From NCBI RefSeq assembly GCF_026151205.1, contig NC_087072.1:3367375-3431374 (forward strand): a DNA stretch of 64,000 nt, read 5' to 3'. Shown piece by piece: positions 23,595-33,806 of the stretch. Position numbers and translations under genes: made by a program. The stretch comes from Bolinopsis microptera (Eukaryota > Ctenophora > Tentaculata > Lobata > Bolinopsidae). The notes beneath the pieces were generated by a model. That model ran no database searches. It was not told the DNA's origin and saw nothing but the letters and a program-made list of their open reading frames with translations. The stretch's first letter is position 1. Every line of letters starts with the position of its first letter.

Positions 23595-24690
23595 CATCAC
23601 GATGATTAAAATCTCAGTTCTAACTTCTATCCATATTTCTACCCTAGAGGGAATTAGCCTCCTTATTACACTGATCGTTACCTGATTATTAAAGGTAAAC
23701 TTTCGATCAATATGGGTAATCATTTGATTTCACCTGTTATCTGGTTTGCAGGAACCATTAATTAATTTAACAAAACAAACATTTGGACCGATAACTCTGT
23801 TTACCATTTGACATGTGAACGAGGCCTTCTCCGGACAAAGCCTTTTATGGGCAGTCTTATCTAGCTGAAGTCCGAACAGTATGATTTATCCGATAAAGTG
23901 TATTACAAAGCAAAGGTGATAATTGTAGTATAAAGTAATTTATAATTGCCAAAATGGGTCTCGATCCGGTGTCGGTTCCTCCACGGGTACGCACGTAACT
24001 TTTTCGTTATTTTGGATCCGATTGTTAGCGACATAATTACAATTCTGAGAAATAAACCTCGCGCAACATAAAAGCGACATACTTAAAATTTCGCTTACAA
24101 TTTGCTCGAACACCTCCTCAGTGTCAGATGGCAACATTTTCCAAGTTTTGATTTTTTTTAAACCACCAAGAAACTGAAAGACTTATTGTTATTGTAATAA
24201 TCAAACCCCAACCTCTCAAACATTCCATTTAAGTCACATGAGAATAATGTTTCCAAAATGTTTCCAACTGCGAGAAAAACTGTACTTGGCCTAGCACTTC
24301 TCTCTATAACAGCACTTCTCAATTCATGTGCTATGATGCTCCAGATGATGCTCTCTGTTAAAATTGCAGGGCAGAAATCAATCGGAAACTTGTTCATTTG
24401 GCCCATTTATTTTCTGCCAGAGTAGTCACCGATTGGATTTCTAAAAGAGCTTATGAAACTGCTGTTGGTCACATTTTGCCGTATAAATTTAGTGCAGAAT
24501 TTAAAATTTTAACTCATTCAGGATCTGAGTGGCGAAAAAAAAACAATCATCCACCCTGCCAACAGCTCCAGGATGCTCCAAGCTCAGCATCACACGAACT
24601 TCACTTTGGGACATAGAACAATCTTTGCACAATCTTTACAAAAAAAATCAGGAGATAGGAATAACAGTAAACATTTTTTGTGATAATTTG
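23595..24690. other. intergenic or decayed coding region
   Basis: Several minus-strand frames look protein-like but do not join in phase (about 24505-24620, 24158-24361 and 23940-24137). They may be later exons or decayed parts of the gene that starts at 24972. Confidence 0.3.
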
Positions 24691-24697
24691 TACTTAC

Positions 24698-24972
24698 GGA
24701 ATGAGGATCAGTCAGAAGTTGCAGTACTTTTTCCAAAGTTGTATCCAGTTTAGGCGGTTGTTGTCGTTCAATAAAACTTCTTGTACTCTGAAATGAATAT
24801 ATGTGTTCAAAATTCAAAGATTATTCGTGTTAGTTACTTGAAGTTTAGAATGCGATGACAAAAACTGACAATATTGAAACATTTAAAAAATAGAAATGAT
24901 ATAACTGCTTACCGTGTCATACTGCATGTTACTTCCCATCAAAGGGAATTTCTGTACCTCTATGGTCTCCAT
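24698..24972 (-). CDS. 5' part of an unrecognised gene, two exons
   Basis: Exon 1 (24913-24972, 20 codons) starts at an ATG and ends at ACG|GTAAGC. Exon 2 (24698-24787, 30 codons) follows a TTCATTTCAG acceptor and ends at TCC|GTAAGT. Both are phase 0. The predicted start is 'METIEVQKFPLMGSNMQYDT', then a polar helix-like segment ('TTLEKVLQLL'). I do not recognise the family. A further protein-like frame at about 24505-24620 ('HPGAVGRVDDCFFFATQ') could be a later exon, but I find no acceptor in the right phase, so the gene may be broken or the exon boundary missed. Confidence 0.45.
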
Positions 24973-25189
24973 GGTTCATTCAGCACATTGACTAAAATTG
25001 TAGCTTAATATTTATGATTAGAATATCTCAAATTTACTTAAAATATAACGCATTAAAAAAAAAGACAACAGAATAGAAAGAAATACATTCAAAGAAAGTC
25101 ACACTGTTGGAGACTGATTAAATATTTCACGGGGAAGTCTTTCTACTAACTCCACCATGAATGTAGGATGGCACTGAGAATGGCATAAG

Positions 25190-25739
25190 ACACGATTGAG
25201 GTTCTATTTCAAAAGAAAGCTTTGATGAACGGAAAATCAACAGAATATAAAAAGAGATTTTCGAAGATTTTTTGAAGAGGAGCTTTTCTGCCGTCCCCTT
25301 GACCGAAATTTCGGTAGGACATATTCAAATTTCAGCTTTCCGGGACCCAAATTTTACTGTTTTGACTGAATTTTTCTTGAATGACCATCTTACAAGGTCA
25401 CTGAGGGTAGTACAAGATACGATTGAGGTACTCAAAGTTCTATTCCCAAAGAAAGCTTTATAAACGGAAAATCATCAGAATATAAAAAGATATTTTGGAA
25501 GATATTTGAAGAGGAGCTTTTCTGCCATCCCCTGACCAAAATTTCGCGGTTTTGACTGAAAAATTGATCAGTGACCAATCAGTGAGGTCGTTGAGAGTGA
25601 CACAATTTGCCATCAAGATACTGGAAGCTGCAGCATAACTGGATAAAACTTTGATGCAATGAAAATTTTGAATATGTCCTACCAGTAGGACATATTCAAA
25701 TTTCAGCTTTCCACGACCCAAATTTTACTGATTTGACTG
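25190..25739. repeat. two diverged tandem copies of a dispersed repeat
   Basis: A unit of about 240-270 bp (AAGAAAGCTTT..., GAAGAGGAGCTTTTCTGCC, CCCAAATTTTACTG, TTTGACTGAATTTTTC) occurs twice in tandem. The Ty3/gypsy element inserted in it: the same motifs resume after both 3' LTR copies (30736 and 32743). Confidence 0.65.
25667..25700. repeat. perfect 16-bp inverted repeat
   Basis: Arms TTTGAATATGTCCTAC (25667-25682) and its complement (25685-25700) are separated by only 2 nt. The right half also occurs in the upstream repeat copy near 25310, so the palindrome arose where repeat copies meet. Confidence 0.8.
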
Positions 25740-25873
25740 TGTCAGCCTATTTTATATGCTGTTATCTAACGACATCCCCCTTTAGGTTTATTCTATGTAA
25801 TACAGTTCATTGTAAGTTGTTCCTCATTCATTACCTGGTTTCATTGAATAAGTACACTTACAAGAACCTCACA
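25740..25873 (+). repeat. 5' LTR of the Ty3/gypsy element
   Basis: A 134-bp LTR beginning TGTCAGCC and ending CCTCACA, preceded by ACTG (25736-25739). It is identical by eye to 32609-32742, which is followed by ACTG, giving a 4-bp target duplication. A tRNA primer-binding site starting TGG is not evident in the bases that follow. Confidence 0.85.
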
Positions 25874-25923
25874 TAATAACCTCAAATTATTTTGTAACAT
25901 CTATCCTACAGAAGTGTTGAGAT

Positions 25924-26919
25924 ATGGCACCAGTCAACGTTATTCCAACGCTGATGCCGGGTCAGTCTATTCAAGATTGGGGAAGACTGTTTAAGCGAGC
26001 AACGGCACTATTTGCATCAGAGAAACAGAAAATTGACTCTCTTCCGGTTTACGTTTGCAGAAATGAAGGAGAAGTGGAGATCGCATTACTGGTTGTAGAA
26101 GAAAATACTGATGATGATCTAGATAAAGCACTCAAAAGGTTGAGCGAGCTTGTGGATGGGAAACCATCACGGGTTCTAGCGGCTCAAAAGTTCTTTGATT
26201 GTCCTGTTACTGGGGAGCTCAAGACTACATTCTTCATCTTGAAGAAATTAGGGAAAGAAGCAGTATTTTCAAATGATGTTGTACTGCTGAGATTCTTACC
26301 CTCAGGAGTTAAGTTTCATGAAGATAACAAGGCAAAGATAAAAGCGGATATGACGGATGCGGAATTACTGGAAATGTTTGCGTTGCTACAGCCACAGCTA
26401 GACAAAGCCCAAAACCATACTAAGCAGGAGTTGCAGATTAACATAAAGCAAGAGAAAGAGGACGGTTTCGTCTTCGCAGCAGATTTGGAAGAGAATCAGA
26501 GACCCACAGACTACACCGGAGAGTTAGATGCCTTGAAAGGTGAATTGGACTCCATTAAGCACTACCTGTTAGACCAGCATGAAGAGAACTGGACAGAGGA
26601 AAGAGAATGGGATGAAACTGAAGAGGTGTATTATGGAACAGAGAACAGGCAAAGAAGCACAAGAAGATGCTATACATGTGACAGGCAAGGTCACATTGCC
26701 ACTCAATGTTTTAAACGTAAATGCAAGGCATGTGGTAAGCTGGGTCACAGTACTCATGAATGTGAGAAGAAGAAGTCAGGAGGATACTCAGGAGGATACT
26801 CAGGATCAGGAGGATACTCGAGAGGATCCTCAAGCTCAATGGGACTCCCAGAGGGGCAGTCTAGAGGAAACAAACAACGTCCGCAGCAGAAAGACAATGG
26901 GAGAAGAGCAAACTTATGA
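25924..26919 (+). CDS. Ty3/gypsy-type Gag-like protein with two zinc knuckles
   Basis: 331 residues. The N-terminal half looks like a capsid-type alpha-helical region. Two CX2CX4HX4C zinc knuckles lie near residues 249-279 ('CYTCDRQGHIATQC' and 'CKACGKLGHSTHEC'), followed by a Gly/Ser-rich tail. The frame starts 50 bp after the 5' LTR and ends at a TGA. The same frame continues into protease and polymerase without a shift. It packages the element RNA. The frame is fully open, so the copy is not ancient in this part. Confidence 0.85.
   Translation: MAPVNVIPTLMPGQSIQDWGRLFKRATALFASEKQKIDSLPVYVCRNEGEVEIALLVVEENTDDDLDKALKRLSELVDGKPSRVLAAQKFFDCPVTGELKTTFFILKKLGKEAVFSNDVVLLRFLPSGVKFHEDNKAKIKADMTDAELLEMFALLQPQLDKAQNHTKQELQINIKQEKEDGFVFAADLEENQRPTDYTGELDALKGELDSIKHYLLDQHEENWTEEREWDETEEVYYGTENRQRSTRRCYTCDRQGHIATQCFKRKCKACGKLGHSTHECEKKKSGGYSGGYSGSGGYSRGSSSSMGLPEGQSRGNKQRPQQKDNGRRANL
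26917..26919 (+). promoter_or_regulatory. in-frame UGA between gag and pol in a readthrough context
   Basis: Gag ends TTA-TGA and the next codon is CTA, followed by G. UGA-CUA is the best-known leaky stop context in eukaryotes. Gag and pol are in the same frame, so suppression of this single stop would give a Gag-Pol fusion without frameshifting. A simple nonsense mutation is the alternative. Confidence 0.55.
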
Positions 26920-29406
26920 CTAGACGGACAGATTCAGTACAATGGTAAAATAGTTGCAGCGAGAATACTCCTGGATAGTGGAGCAAACACATCTCTCATC
27001 AGTGCTGAATTGCTTCCTGAACTAGAAGATAAAATTAAACATGGGGGCTCTATTAATGGGATTGGTGGTAAGCAGAAAACAGGGGACCCAGTGCAGTGTG
27101 ATGTGATGTTTCACTCGGGATGGACCCAGACTCACTGGATGAAACCTACATTCTTACCCGCCCAGCCGGACTTGGTTATCCTTGGTACGGACTTTATGCA
27201 GAAGTTTGGGAAGACCGGATTTGATTGGGAAAAGGGTCGTGTTAAGCTGGGTGAACAGTGGGTATACTGCCTACTCAGCGAGGACAAACAACCTACATAC
27301 AACATCAACCCGGAGCTTTCTAATGAAGAACTTGTAGGTAATCTTAAAAATGTGGTAGATGAATTCAAAAATGTTTTTGCATCTAACCCCAAAGCCCCTC
27401 GCAAATACAAGGGTCCTCAACACTATATTGTAAGCGAAACTAATAGAGTTAGCTTTGATAAGCCCAGGAGAGTCCCTGAAAAATGGATGGGACACATCAA
27501 CCGCCAAATTGACGAAATGTTAGAGAATGGGATCATTGAACCGTCTGCATCGCCATACAACAGCAATGTAATCATAGTTGATAAAAAGGATGGGGATAAA
27601 CGCTTTGTAATCGATTATCGTTCATTAAATAAGGGCACTATTAAAGACTCGTATCCTTTACCTAACATAGACGAGCTTATAGACAAATGCCAAGGCGCAA
27701 AATACTTTACGCAACTTGACCTTGCGGCTGGTTACTGGTGTGTGCCTATCGCTGAAGAAGATAGACATAAAACAGCATTTAGCGTGCCGCGTGGTAAATA
27801 CCAATGTTTAAGAATGGCATTCGGACTCAAAAACTCAGGTCCTACTTTTCAGAGGAATATGGATGCTATTGTGAAGAGTGCTAAGAAGAACATGACTAAG
27901 GAGCAGACTCAAGATGGTTCTGGATTGGACGATTACTCTGACAACCTGATACTATTCTCCAGGAATCTGGAAGATCATGTGAGTATGCTTAAGATCGTCA
28001 TGAATGAATTGAGGAAAATGAACATGTCACTCAGAGTTGACAAATGCGAATTTGGCTACACTAAGATTGACTTCTTGGGATTTGTTATTGATGGAGTTAG
28101 TGTGGGTCCTTCTGAAGCTAATATAGATAAAGTCAAGCAGTTCCCTAAACCTAAAAACAAGAAAGAAATCCAACGATTTCTGGGGTTAGCTAATTTCAAC
28201 AGAAGATTCATCAAGAATTATTCCACACTATCTAAACCATTAACCTCCCTTGTTTCAGAGAAAGTGCAATTCGAGTGGGGTGCAACTCAAGAGGAAGCTT
28301 TCACAGTGTTAAAGGACAAGCTTGGCAATGTGAACAACCTCCACCTACCAAAGTGGAAGGAACCGTTTCACATACAGACTGATGCCTCTGGCATCGCGGT
28401 GGGAGGTATGCTCTATCAGGTGGATAAAATTGGTCAAATCTGCCCCATCTCGTTCCATTCCCAGACACTAACCAAGGCGGAGACAAGATGGGATGCTACT
28501 GATAGAGAACTTTGGGCTATTATCAGCTGCCTAAGGAAATGGAGAGTGTATTGCTGTGAAGGAAAAGTAACATTCCATACAGACCACGAGCCACTGAAAA
28601 ATATCCGCAACCGAAAAGACCCCCGGAACAAGATAATGAGATGGTTAAATGAACTCGAGCTCGAGGCTGTTGAGTTTGAAGTTTGGTACATCCCTGGAGA
28701 ATTGAATGGAGTAGCTGACAGTCTGAGCAGAATTGTGGTAAAGACTGACATTAAAACGGAAAGAAGCGATGCAGAAGCAGAAAGTCACATTTATGCTGAG
28801 TTGAGTAAAGATGGAGAGAATGACAGCTCATTGAAAAATGCCCAAGACAACGATGCCTGGATTAAGTGGACTACATCTAGAATACAGAGCAACAAGGTTA
28901 TCTCTAGAGGACCTTATAAAAACACTAAATATCTAAGTGTTGACAGCTCAGGGCTGTTGTATAAGGGAAGACGTATTGTAGTGCCACCAAGCCTTCAAGA
29001 TAAAATAATTCAGGAATACCACTGCCAAAGCCATCCCGGGCCAGAGATAACCGCAACCCAAATCAGGGCTAAGTTTTGGTGGAGAAGTTTATCTAAACAG
29101 GTAGATGCTTTCACCAAAGACTGTAGAACCTGTATTCAAGCCAAGAGTAGACCTGATAAGGCTGAAATGATAATCACTGATGTCCCTAAACCCCATGAGA
29201 TGATTTCCTTTGATATAGGCTCAATGCCTAAATCGCCCAAAGGTAATTGTTGTTTCATACTGTGTGTCGACTTATGTCAGATATCGCAGGCTTGCACAAT
29301 CAGGCTAGGTCCCAAAGAAGTATTGGGATCAAAACATATTCTTGGGGAACATACGATTTATGTTGACCAAGGACCTAATGTAGCAAAGGCCATGTCAAAA
29401 CCGTGA
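26920..29406 (+). CDS. Ty3/gypsy Pol: protease, reverse transcriptase, RNase H, truncated integrase
   Basis: Read in frame from the gag stop. An aspartic protease motif 'LLDSGANTSLIS' lies near 26970. The reverse transcriptase has 'FTQLDLAAGYW' (first catalytic Asp) and 'AFGLKNSGPTFQ'. The catalytic box reads 'YSDN' at 27934-27945 where YxDD is expected, so the last Asp is Asn. RNase H follows ('IQTDASGIAVGG', 'TDHEPLK', 'GVADSLSR'). Integrase has its HHCC zinc module ('HCQSHPG', 'CRTC') and the first Asp ('SFDIG'), but the core is disrupted and the frame stops at 29406. Integrase-like codons resume in other frames downstream. No open frame precedes 27010 as an independent start, so expression should depend on readthrough from gag. 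Confidence 0.9.
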   Translation, partial: LDGQIQYNGKIVAARILLDSGANTSLISAELLPELEDKIKHGGSINGIGGKQKTGDPVQCDVMFHSGWTQTHWMKPTFLPAQPDLVILGTDFMQKFGKTGFDWEKGRVKLGEQWVYCLLSEDKQPTYNINPELSNEELVGNLKNVVDEFKNVFASNPKAPRKYKGPQHYIVSETNRVSFDKPRRVPEKWMGHINRQIDEMLENGIIEPSASPYNSNVIIVDKKDGDKRFVIDYRSLNKGTIKDSYPLPNIDELIDKCQGAKYFTQLDLAAGYWCVPIAEEDRHKTAFSVPRGKYQCLRMAFGLKNSGPTFQRNMDAIVKSAKKNMTKEQTQDGSGLDDYSDNLILFSRNLEDHVSMLKIVMNELRKMNMSLRVDKCEFGYTKIDFLGFVIDGVSVGPSEANIDKVKQFPKPKNKKEIQRFLGLANFNRRFIKNYSTLSKPLTSLVSEKVQFEWGATQEEAFTVLKDKLGNVNNLHLPKWKEPFHIQTDASGIAVGGMLYQVDKIGQICPISFHSQTLTKAETRWDATDRELWAIISCLRKWRVYCCEGKVTFHTDHEPLKNIRNRKDPRNKIMRWLNELELEAVEFEVWYIPGELNGVADSLSRIVVKTDIKTERSDAEAESHIYAELSKDGENDSSLKNAQDNDAWIKWTTSRIQSNKVISRGPYKNTKYLSVDSSGLLYKGRRIVVPPSLQDKIIQEYHCQSHPGPEITATQIRAKFWWRSLSKQVDAFTKDCRTCIQAKSRPDKAEMIITDVPKPHEMISFDIGSMPKSPKGNCCFILCVDLCQISQACTIRLGPKEVLGSKHILGEHTIYVDQGPNVAKAMSKP

Positions 29407-30261
29407 TGAGAGTTGTTTGGGAAGCGCTGCTCAAGCCCAACATCACGGGGAATGGATGTTAAAATCAATTCAAACTTAAAACAGACTGCGTAATATGATC
29501 AAATCAAGGAAACAACTGTAACAGATTGGAATAATTTATAAGAAAGCAGATAAAAAAAAAAGTCTTAAATTGAAAACAAAATAGGCGCACTTCTGTACTT
29601 TGGTAAACCTTGATAGCAGTTGATAATTTGTTCAACTACGAGTATTACATGGCTAGTCAGAATTGATTGTAGTTAGCTGATGTAAACAATCGTGACATGG
29701 CCGAAGAAAATAAGATCATGCAAGGAATGCTAAGGAGAGTAGGAGTGGAGCAATGTAGGGCTGAGTGGTATAAAGGTAAATTGGTACATAAAGATCTCGT
29801 AAATGGTTGATGGACCTTCATTGTGGAAATAGATATTCATGGGAAATACAGATTTTAAGGGTAATCATAAATTTATCAAGTAACCATGATAATGGAGCAG
29901 TACCCAAAAGTAACCTATTAACTAATTTAACAAACTGAAAGTGAATGACCGTATCCCAAGACTTCATGAAGTTATGCCATTCGTTAACCATACAGTACTA
30001 AAGGTCGGATCTCACTGTACATCCTCATCGCCTGAACCTTTGGATTCAAGAGCATTGCCTTGTATGCGGTTTAGGAAATGTTTATCGAAAGCCATGAAGG
30101 GCATAGAGGATTGCTAAGGGATCTGAGGAAACCATTAATGAGAGGAAGGTCCTATGAGAGATACCGAAATACGGAAGAGGGCTCGCTAACAGGTATACAT
30201 CTGATCTAGTGCTCAGTGGTGCAGTCTCTAGTGTAATAGGTAATAGATCTTGACAGGGATG
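29407..30261 (+). pseudogene. decayed 3' part of pol
   Basis: After the stop, integrase-like peptides can be followed only by changing frame every few tens of bases (for example 'INSNLKQT' near 29470 and 'VDGPSLW' near 29810). The preceding 3 kb are cleanly open, so the change is abrupt. It could be decay, recombination with an older copy, or poor consensus quality. Confidence 0.6.
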
Positions 30262-30735
30262 ATTTTGAGTAATAAACTTTTATTATGCGTAATCAATAGT
30301 GTAATGTTTTAGTTCATACATTATAGTTCTAACCTGTTTGTACCCCAGATTTATTGGTTTTGGGAAATTTTTGATTTTTATGATAGTTCTGACCCTTTTG
30401 AAATGGTAATTATTGAACGTTTTCGGCATGTATGAGACACTTTGTTTGAGGATTATATGCATTTTTTGTCAAAATAATTTTATTTTTTCGATATCTTTGG
30501 GGTATTTGAAAATTCGAATATCTGATGCTATTATTAATTCTTTAGATTTATTGAATTTGTTACTTATACGATTTCCTACGGTTGAAATTTTGTTAGATTG
30601 GTTTTAACTTATGGTAGAAGGGTGTATGTAGCCATTTTATATGTGTTATAGGTCTTTTGTTTTCTAAGTAATACAGTCATTGTAAGTTGTTCCTCTTCAT
30701 TACTGTCTTTAAAATTACTTTTACAGAACCACACT
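30262..30735 (+). repeat. gypsy 3' end, first copy (indel-rich), with LTR 30627-30735
   Basis: Homologous to 32215-32742 but about 10-20 percent shorter through many small deletions. The LTR part is 109 bp instead of 134 bp. It is followed by the target repeat (CTGATTTTTCGAATGACC), as the second copy is. Confidence 0.7.
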
Positions 30736-31090
30736 GATTTTTCGAATGACCATCTTAATTTAGGATGGCATTAAGACACGATAGAGACTAATATTCCCAA
30801 ATGCAGCTCGGCGTGTATTAGCGGTTTTTACCATCTAATTAACTGGTTAACTATTGATATTTGTAGTTTTAAGCTTTCGTTAACTTCATGCGATACAAAC
30901 TTCTCATTTTGTTGTGGGTGCTTGGTGCAACCCGATATTAGTAATCCGTTATGTTGTTGTATAAATTATGATGTTATGACTATCATGTTGAACATGATTG
31001 CCCATAGATTGATTCATTATATTTAGACGAAATGAACGATACATTTTATTATGATTCACATTGTATTAACTACCACAGATTTGATTGGGT
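30736..31090. repeat. target-repeat remnant and unique sequence
   Basis: The first about 110 bp match the sequence after 32742 (CGGCGTG...TTAGCGGTT), again with many small deletions. The rest shows nothing recognisable. Confidence 0.5.
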
Positions 31091-31634
31091 GACATCTGTC
31101 CGACAGTCGAATTACCGGTTTCGGACAAGAGTCGCTGTCAGATAGGAGTCGTTTTTGGCGACATCTGTCCAACTTTCGGATCACATTTGCAATTTCAGAT
31201 CACGTTCGTATTTCACAAGCTCACGTGTAATCTTGTGACGTTGCTCCCACAGTCCTAATATAATGCTGATTTGATCCATTGAGATCTGATCCATCGATAC
31301 GTGATTGACTATTTGAGGACAGGATCATGCTAGCCGTACACTAACAAGCTGTAACAAGCTGCCAATCACATCACAGCCTACATTACACACAGGAGAGCGG
31401 TATGGAGATCAGTTATTTATATAACATTTAAACTATTGTCCAATTTTTGACATCAAATGAAAATAAACTATGGTAGAGTTCAGCTCAGGTCATATCTCAG
31501 TTCAGATCATGTCTCTAATTGGAAAATGGAAATGTGTCGTATTGCAATTAGATCACAATTTCGGACAGATGTCTTTTTTTTTCTGGTAACAATAACATAT
31601 TGAGTCGGACAAGAGTCGCTGTCGGACAGATGTC
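31091..31634. mobile_element. 544-bp MITE with perfect 16-bp terminal inverted repeats
   Basis: Ends GACATCTGTCCGACAG (31091-31106) and its exact inverse (31619-31634). Shorter copies of the GTCGGACAAGAGTCGCTGTC motif lie inside. The termini resemble those of the element at 18707-19323, so this is a dispersed family. No coding capacity and no clear target duplication. Confidence 0.7.
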
Positions 31635-31828
31635 CTTTTAACTGCATCATGCATATCACCGCACAGGCTGCGCTACGGTGTCCGGTCGTTTAACTTTCGA
31701 TTCAAATAATTGACAAAGGCAATCCCTCCATTTTGTTCTCTGTAACGCCCCAAAGAAATTTGGTAATTTAACCAATACGAAACGATTGTTAATTGTAATT
31801 AATTACGGGCGATGGAAATCTAGCGTCC

Positions 31829-32190
31829 GCTAACCGGCGCAATTCTTGTTGATCTAACAGCTGCTATATGCTTAGACCATGTTAGTTTATCATCCATTAT
31901 AACGCCAAGGAACCGTGCTTCCCTTTTACGTTCTAATTGTGTGTCTGCAATATGAATATTTGGAGTATTATCAGTATTTCTAACACCGAAAAGCATATAG
32001 CAGGTCTTTTTTAGATTAAGTGCAAGTCCATTACAGTCAACCCAGCGTACAAACTCGTGGGAGAATTGGTTGAATTTTTGTATAACATCGTTTGCATTTT
32101 TGCCTTTTATTATGATGTTCGCATCATCAGCGTAGAGTATAAACTTTATCATACTGTTGATATTTGGCATAAGTGACTCATTGACCAGAT
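31829..32190 (-). pseudogene. non-LTR retrotransposon (LINE) RT fragment
   Basis: A minus-strand frame holds the catalytic 'FILYADDANIII', then 'LALNLKKTCYMLFG' and 'ARFLGVIMDDKLTWSKHI', the palm-to-thumb part of a CR1/L2/jockey-like reverse transcriptase. It is truncated at both ends. It sits between the two 3' copies of the gypsy element. Confidence 0.85.
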
Positions 32191-32214
32191 TGAATAGACT
32201 TTTGAATTTATAAA

Positions 32215-32742
32215 CACTTTTTATTATGACTGTAATCAATAGTGTTTAATGTTATTAGTTGATACATTGATAGTTTTCTAAACCTGTTTGTACCGCCAGA
32301 TTTATATGGTTTTTAGGGGAGTTATTGAATTATTTATGATTGTTCTTGACCTATTTTGATATGGTATTTATTGAACACGTTTTCGAGAATGTATGAGAAC
32401 ACTTTCGTTTTTGAGAGATTTATCAACATATTTTAAAATTATTTTATTTTTTCGATATCTTTGGGGTATTTGAAATTGACCCAAACAATCTGATGCTATT
32501 TATTAATTCTTTTAAATTTATTGAACATTGTTAACCTTATACGATTGTCACTGGGTTTGAAATTTTCATATAGAATTGGGTTTTTCAACTTTTGAAGAGA
32601 GGGTGTGATGTCAGCCTATTTTATATGCTGTTATCTAACGACATCCCCCTTTAGGTTTATTCTATGTAATACAGTTCATTGTAAGTTGTTCCTCATTCAT
32701 TACCTGGTTTCATTGAATAAGTACACTTACAAGAACCTCACA
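32215..32742 (+). repeat. gypsy 3' end, second copy, with intact LTR 32609-32742
   Basis: Contains about 390 bp of internal 3' sequence, a purine-rich tract (GAAGAGAGGGTG, 32593-32604) as expected for second-strand priming, then a 134-bp LTR identical by eye to the 5' LTR. It is followed by ACTG and the target repeat (AATTTTTCCTGAATGACC). Confidence 0.8.
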
Positions 32743-32746
32743 ACTG

Positions 32747-33806
32747 AATTTTTCCTGAATGACCATCTTACAAGGTCTATGAGGATGGCATAAGACACGA
32801 TTGAGGTACTAAACTATTCCCAAAATAAGCAGCTCGGCGTGGCTTAGCGGTTCATTTTACCCATCTAACTATAACGTGGTTTAACATTAAACTGTGGACA
32901 TGAAGGTAACCATTGAAGTAGTACGAAAAAATTTAATAGATACCCACTTTGACATTTTTTGTCAGAATTATGTACATTTACATACAGAGAAGTAAAGACC
33001 TTAGAGTGAAAATGGCATCAGGTCAGACGTGGTAAGCGGATAAAGTAAGAGAGACATACGTCATACAGATCTATACTTCTTCAACTAAGTTTTTTAAATG
33101 TAGACTTGCGGCTTAATTTGGTCAGCAAAACACAGGGGATCCTGCTACTTAACAGAAACTCTGAAACACCTTATAGTTATCACAGAGTCGGAGTGTAAAA
33201 ATGGTCCAACATCCAACATAAATTCGGATTTCATACAATGTTAAAATTTGGCAGTACATTCTACATTCCTTATGTTCACTGGAGTTGAATTCCAGCATTT
33301 TGCACCCAAATACGAAAAGCTTTTATATGTGTTCTAGATTTGGGCCTCCAGATACATAGGCAAATTTACTTGTAAATGATGACGGTGCACTCTCATTAAT
33401 AATTTTATTTGAAAATCGTGCGAACAATATTTTTCTCCATTCTTTAAAAGCACTTCAAAACTTGTTGACTGAAATTGTAAGCTCTATCTGCAAATAAATT
33501 ACAAGAATCTTGTGAACTTGGCATGTGAAAATTTGCAGCATTTCAGAGATTGATTGGGTCAACGAGGTGTTGTACGTCACCTCAAGATCGGGTGACAGGG
33601 GGCTGACCAGGCCAGAACCCAATTGATTGGGTCTAAGGTCACATGATTATTAGCCTGAGGTCAAGTGGCTATGACGTCACCAGAGCTTGTTCTCCGAGCT
33701 CAAGCTACTTGATCAGGCCTTATGTGGAATAATATAGTTTTGTTTTAAAGACCCGAGGGCCACCCTTAAGGGCTTTGAAACCGGTTTATTGACAATATAA
33801 TATATA
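32747..33806. other. target-repeat remnant and intergenic DNA
   Basis: The first about 130 bp continue the repeat in which the gypsy element inserted. The rest has no recognisable gene. A TTGATTGGGTC motif recurs near 33550 and 33622. Confidence 0.4.

Noticed and set aside
20888..23605. Arg/Ser-rich frames in the palindrome
   Set aside because: Mirror-image frames in both arms built from CGGACTCCGAG modules, with no domain.
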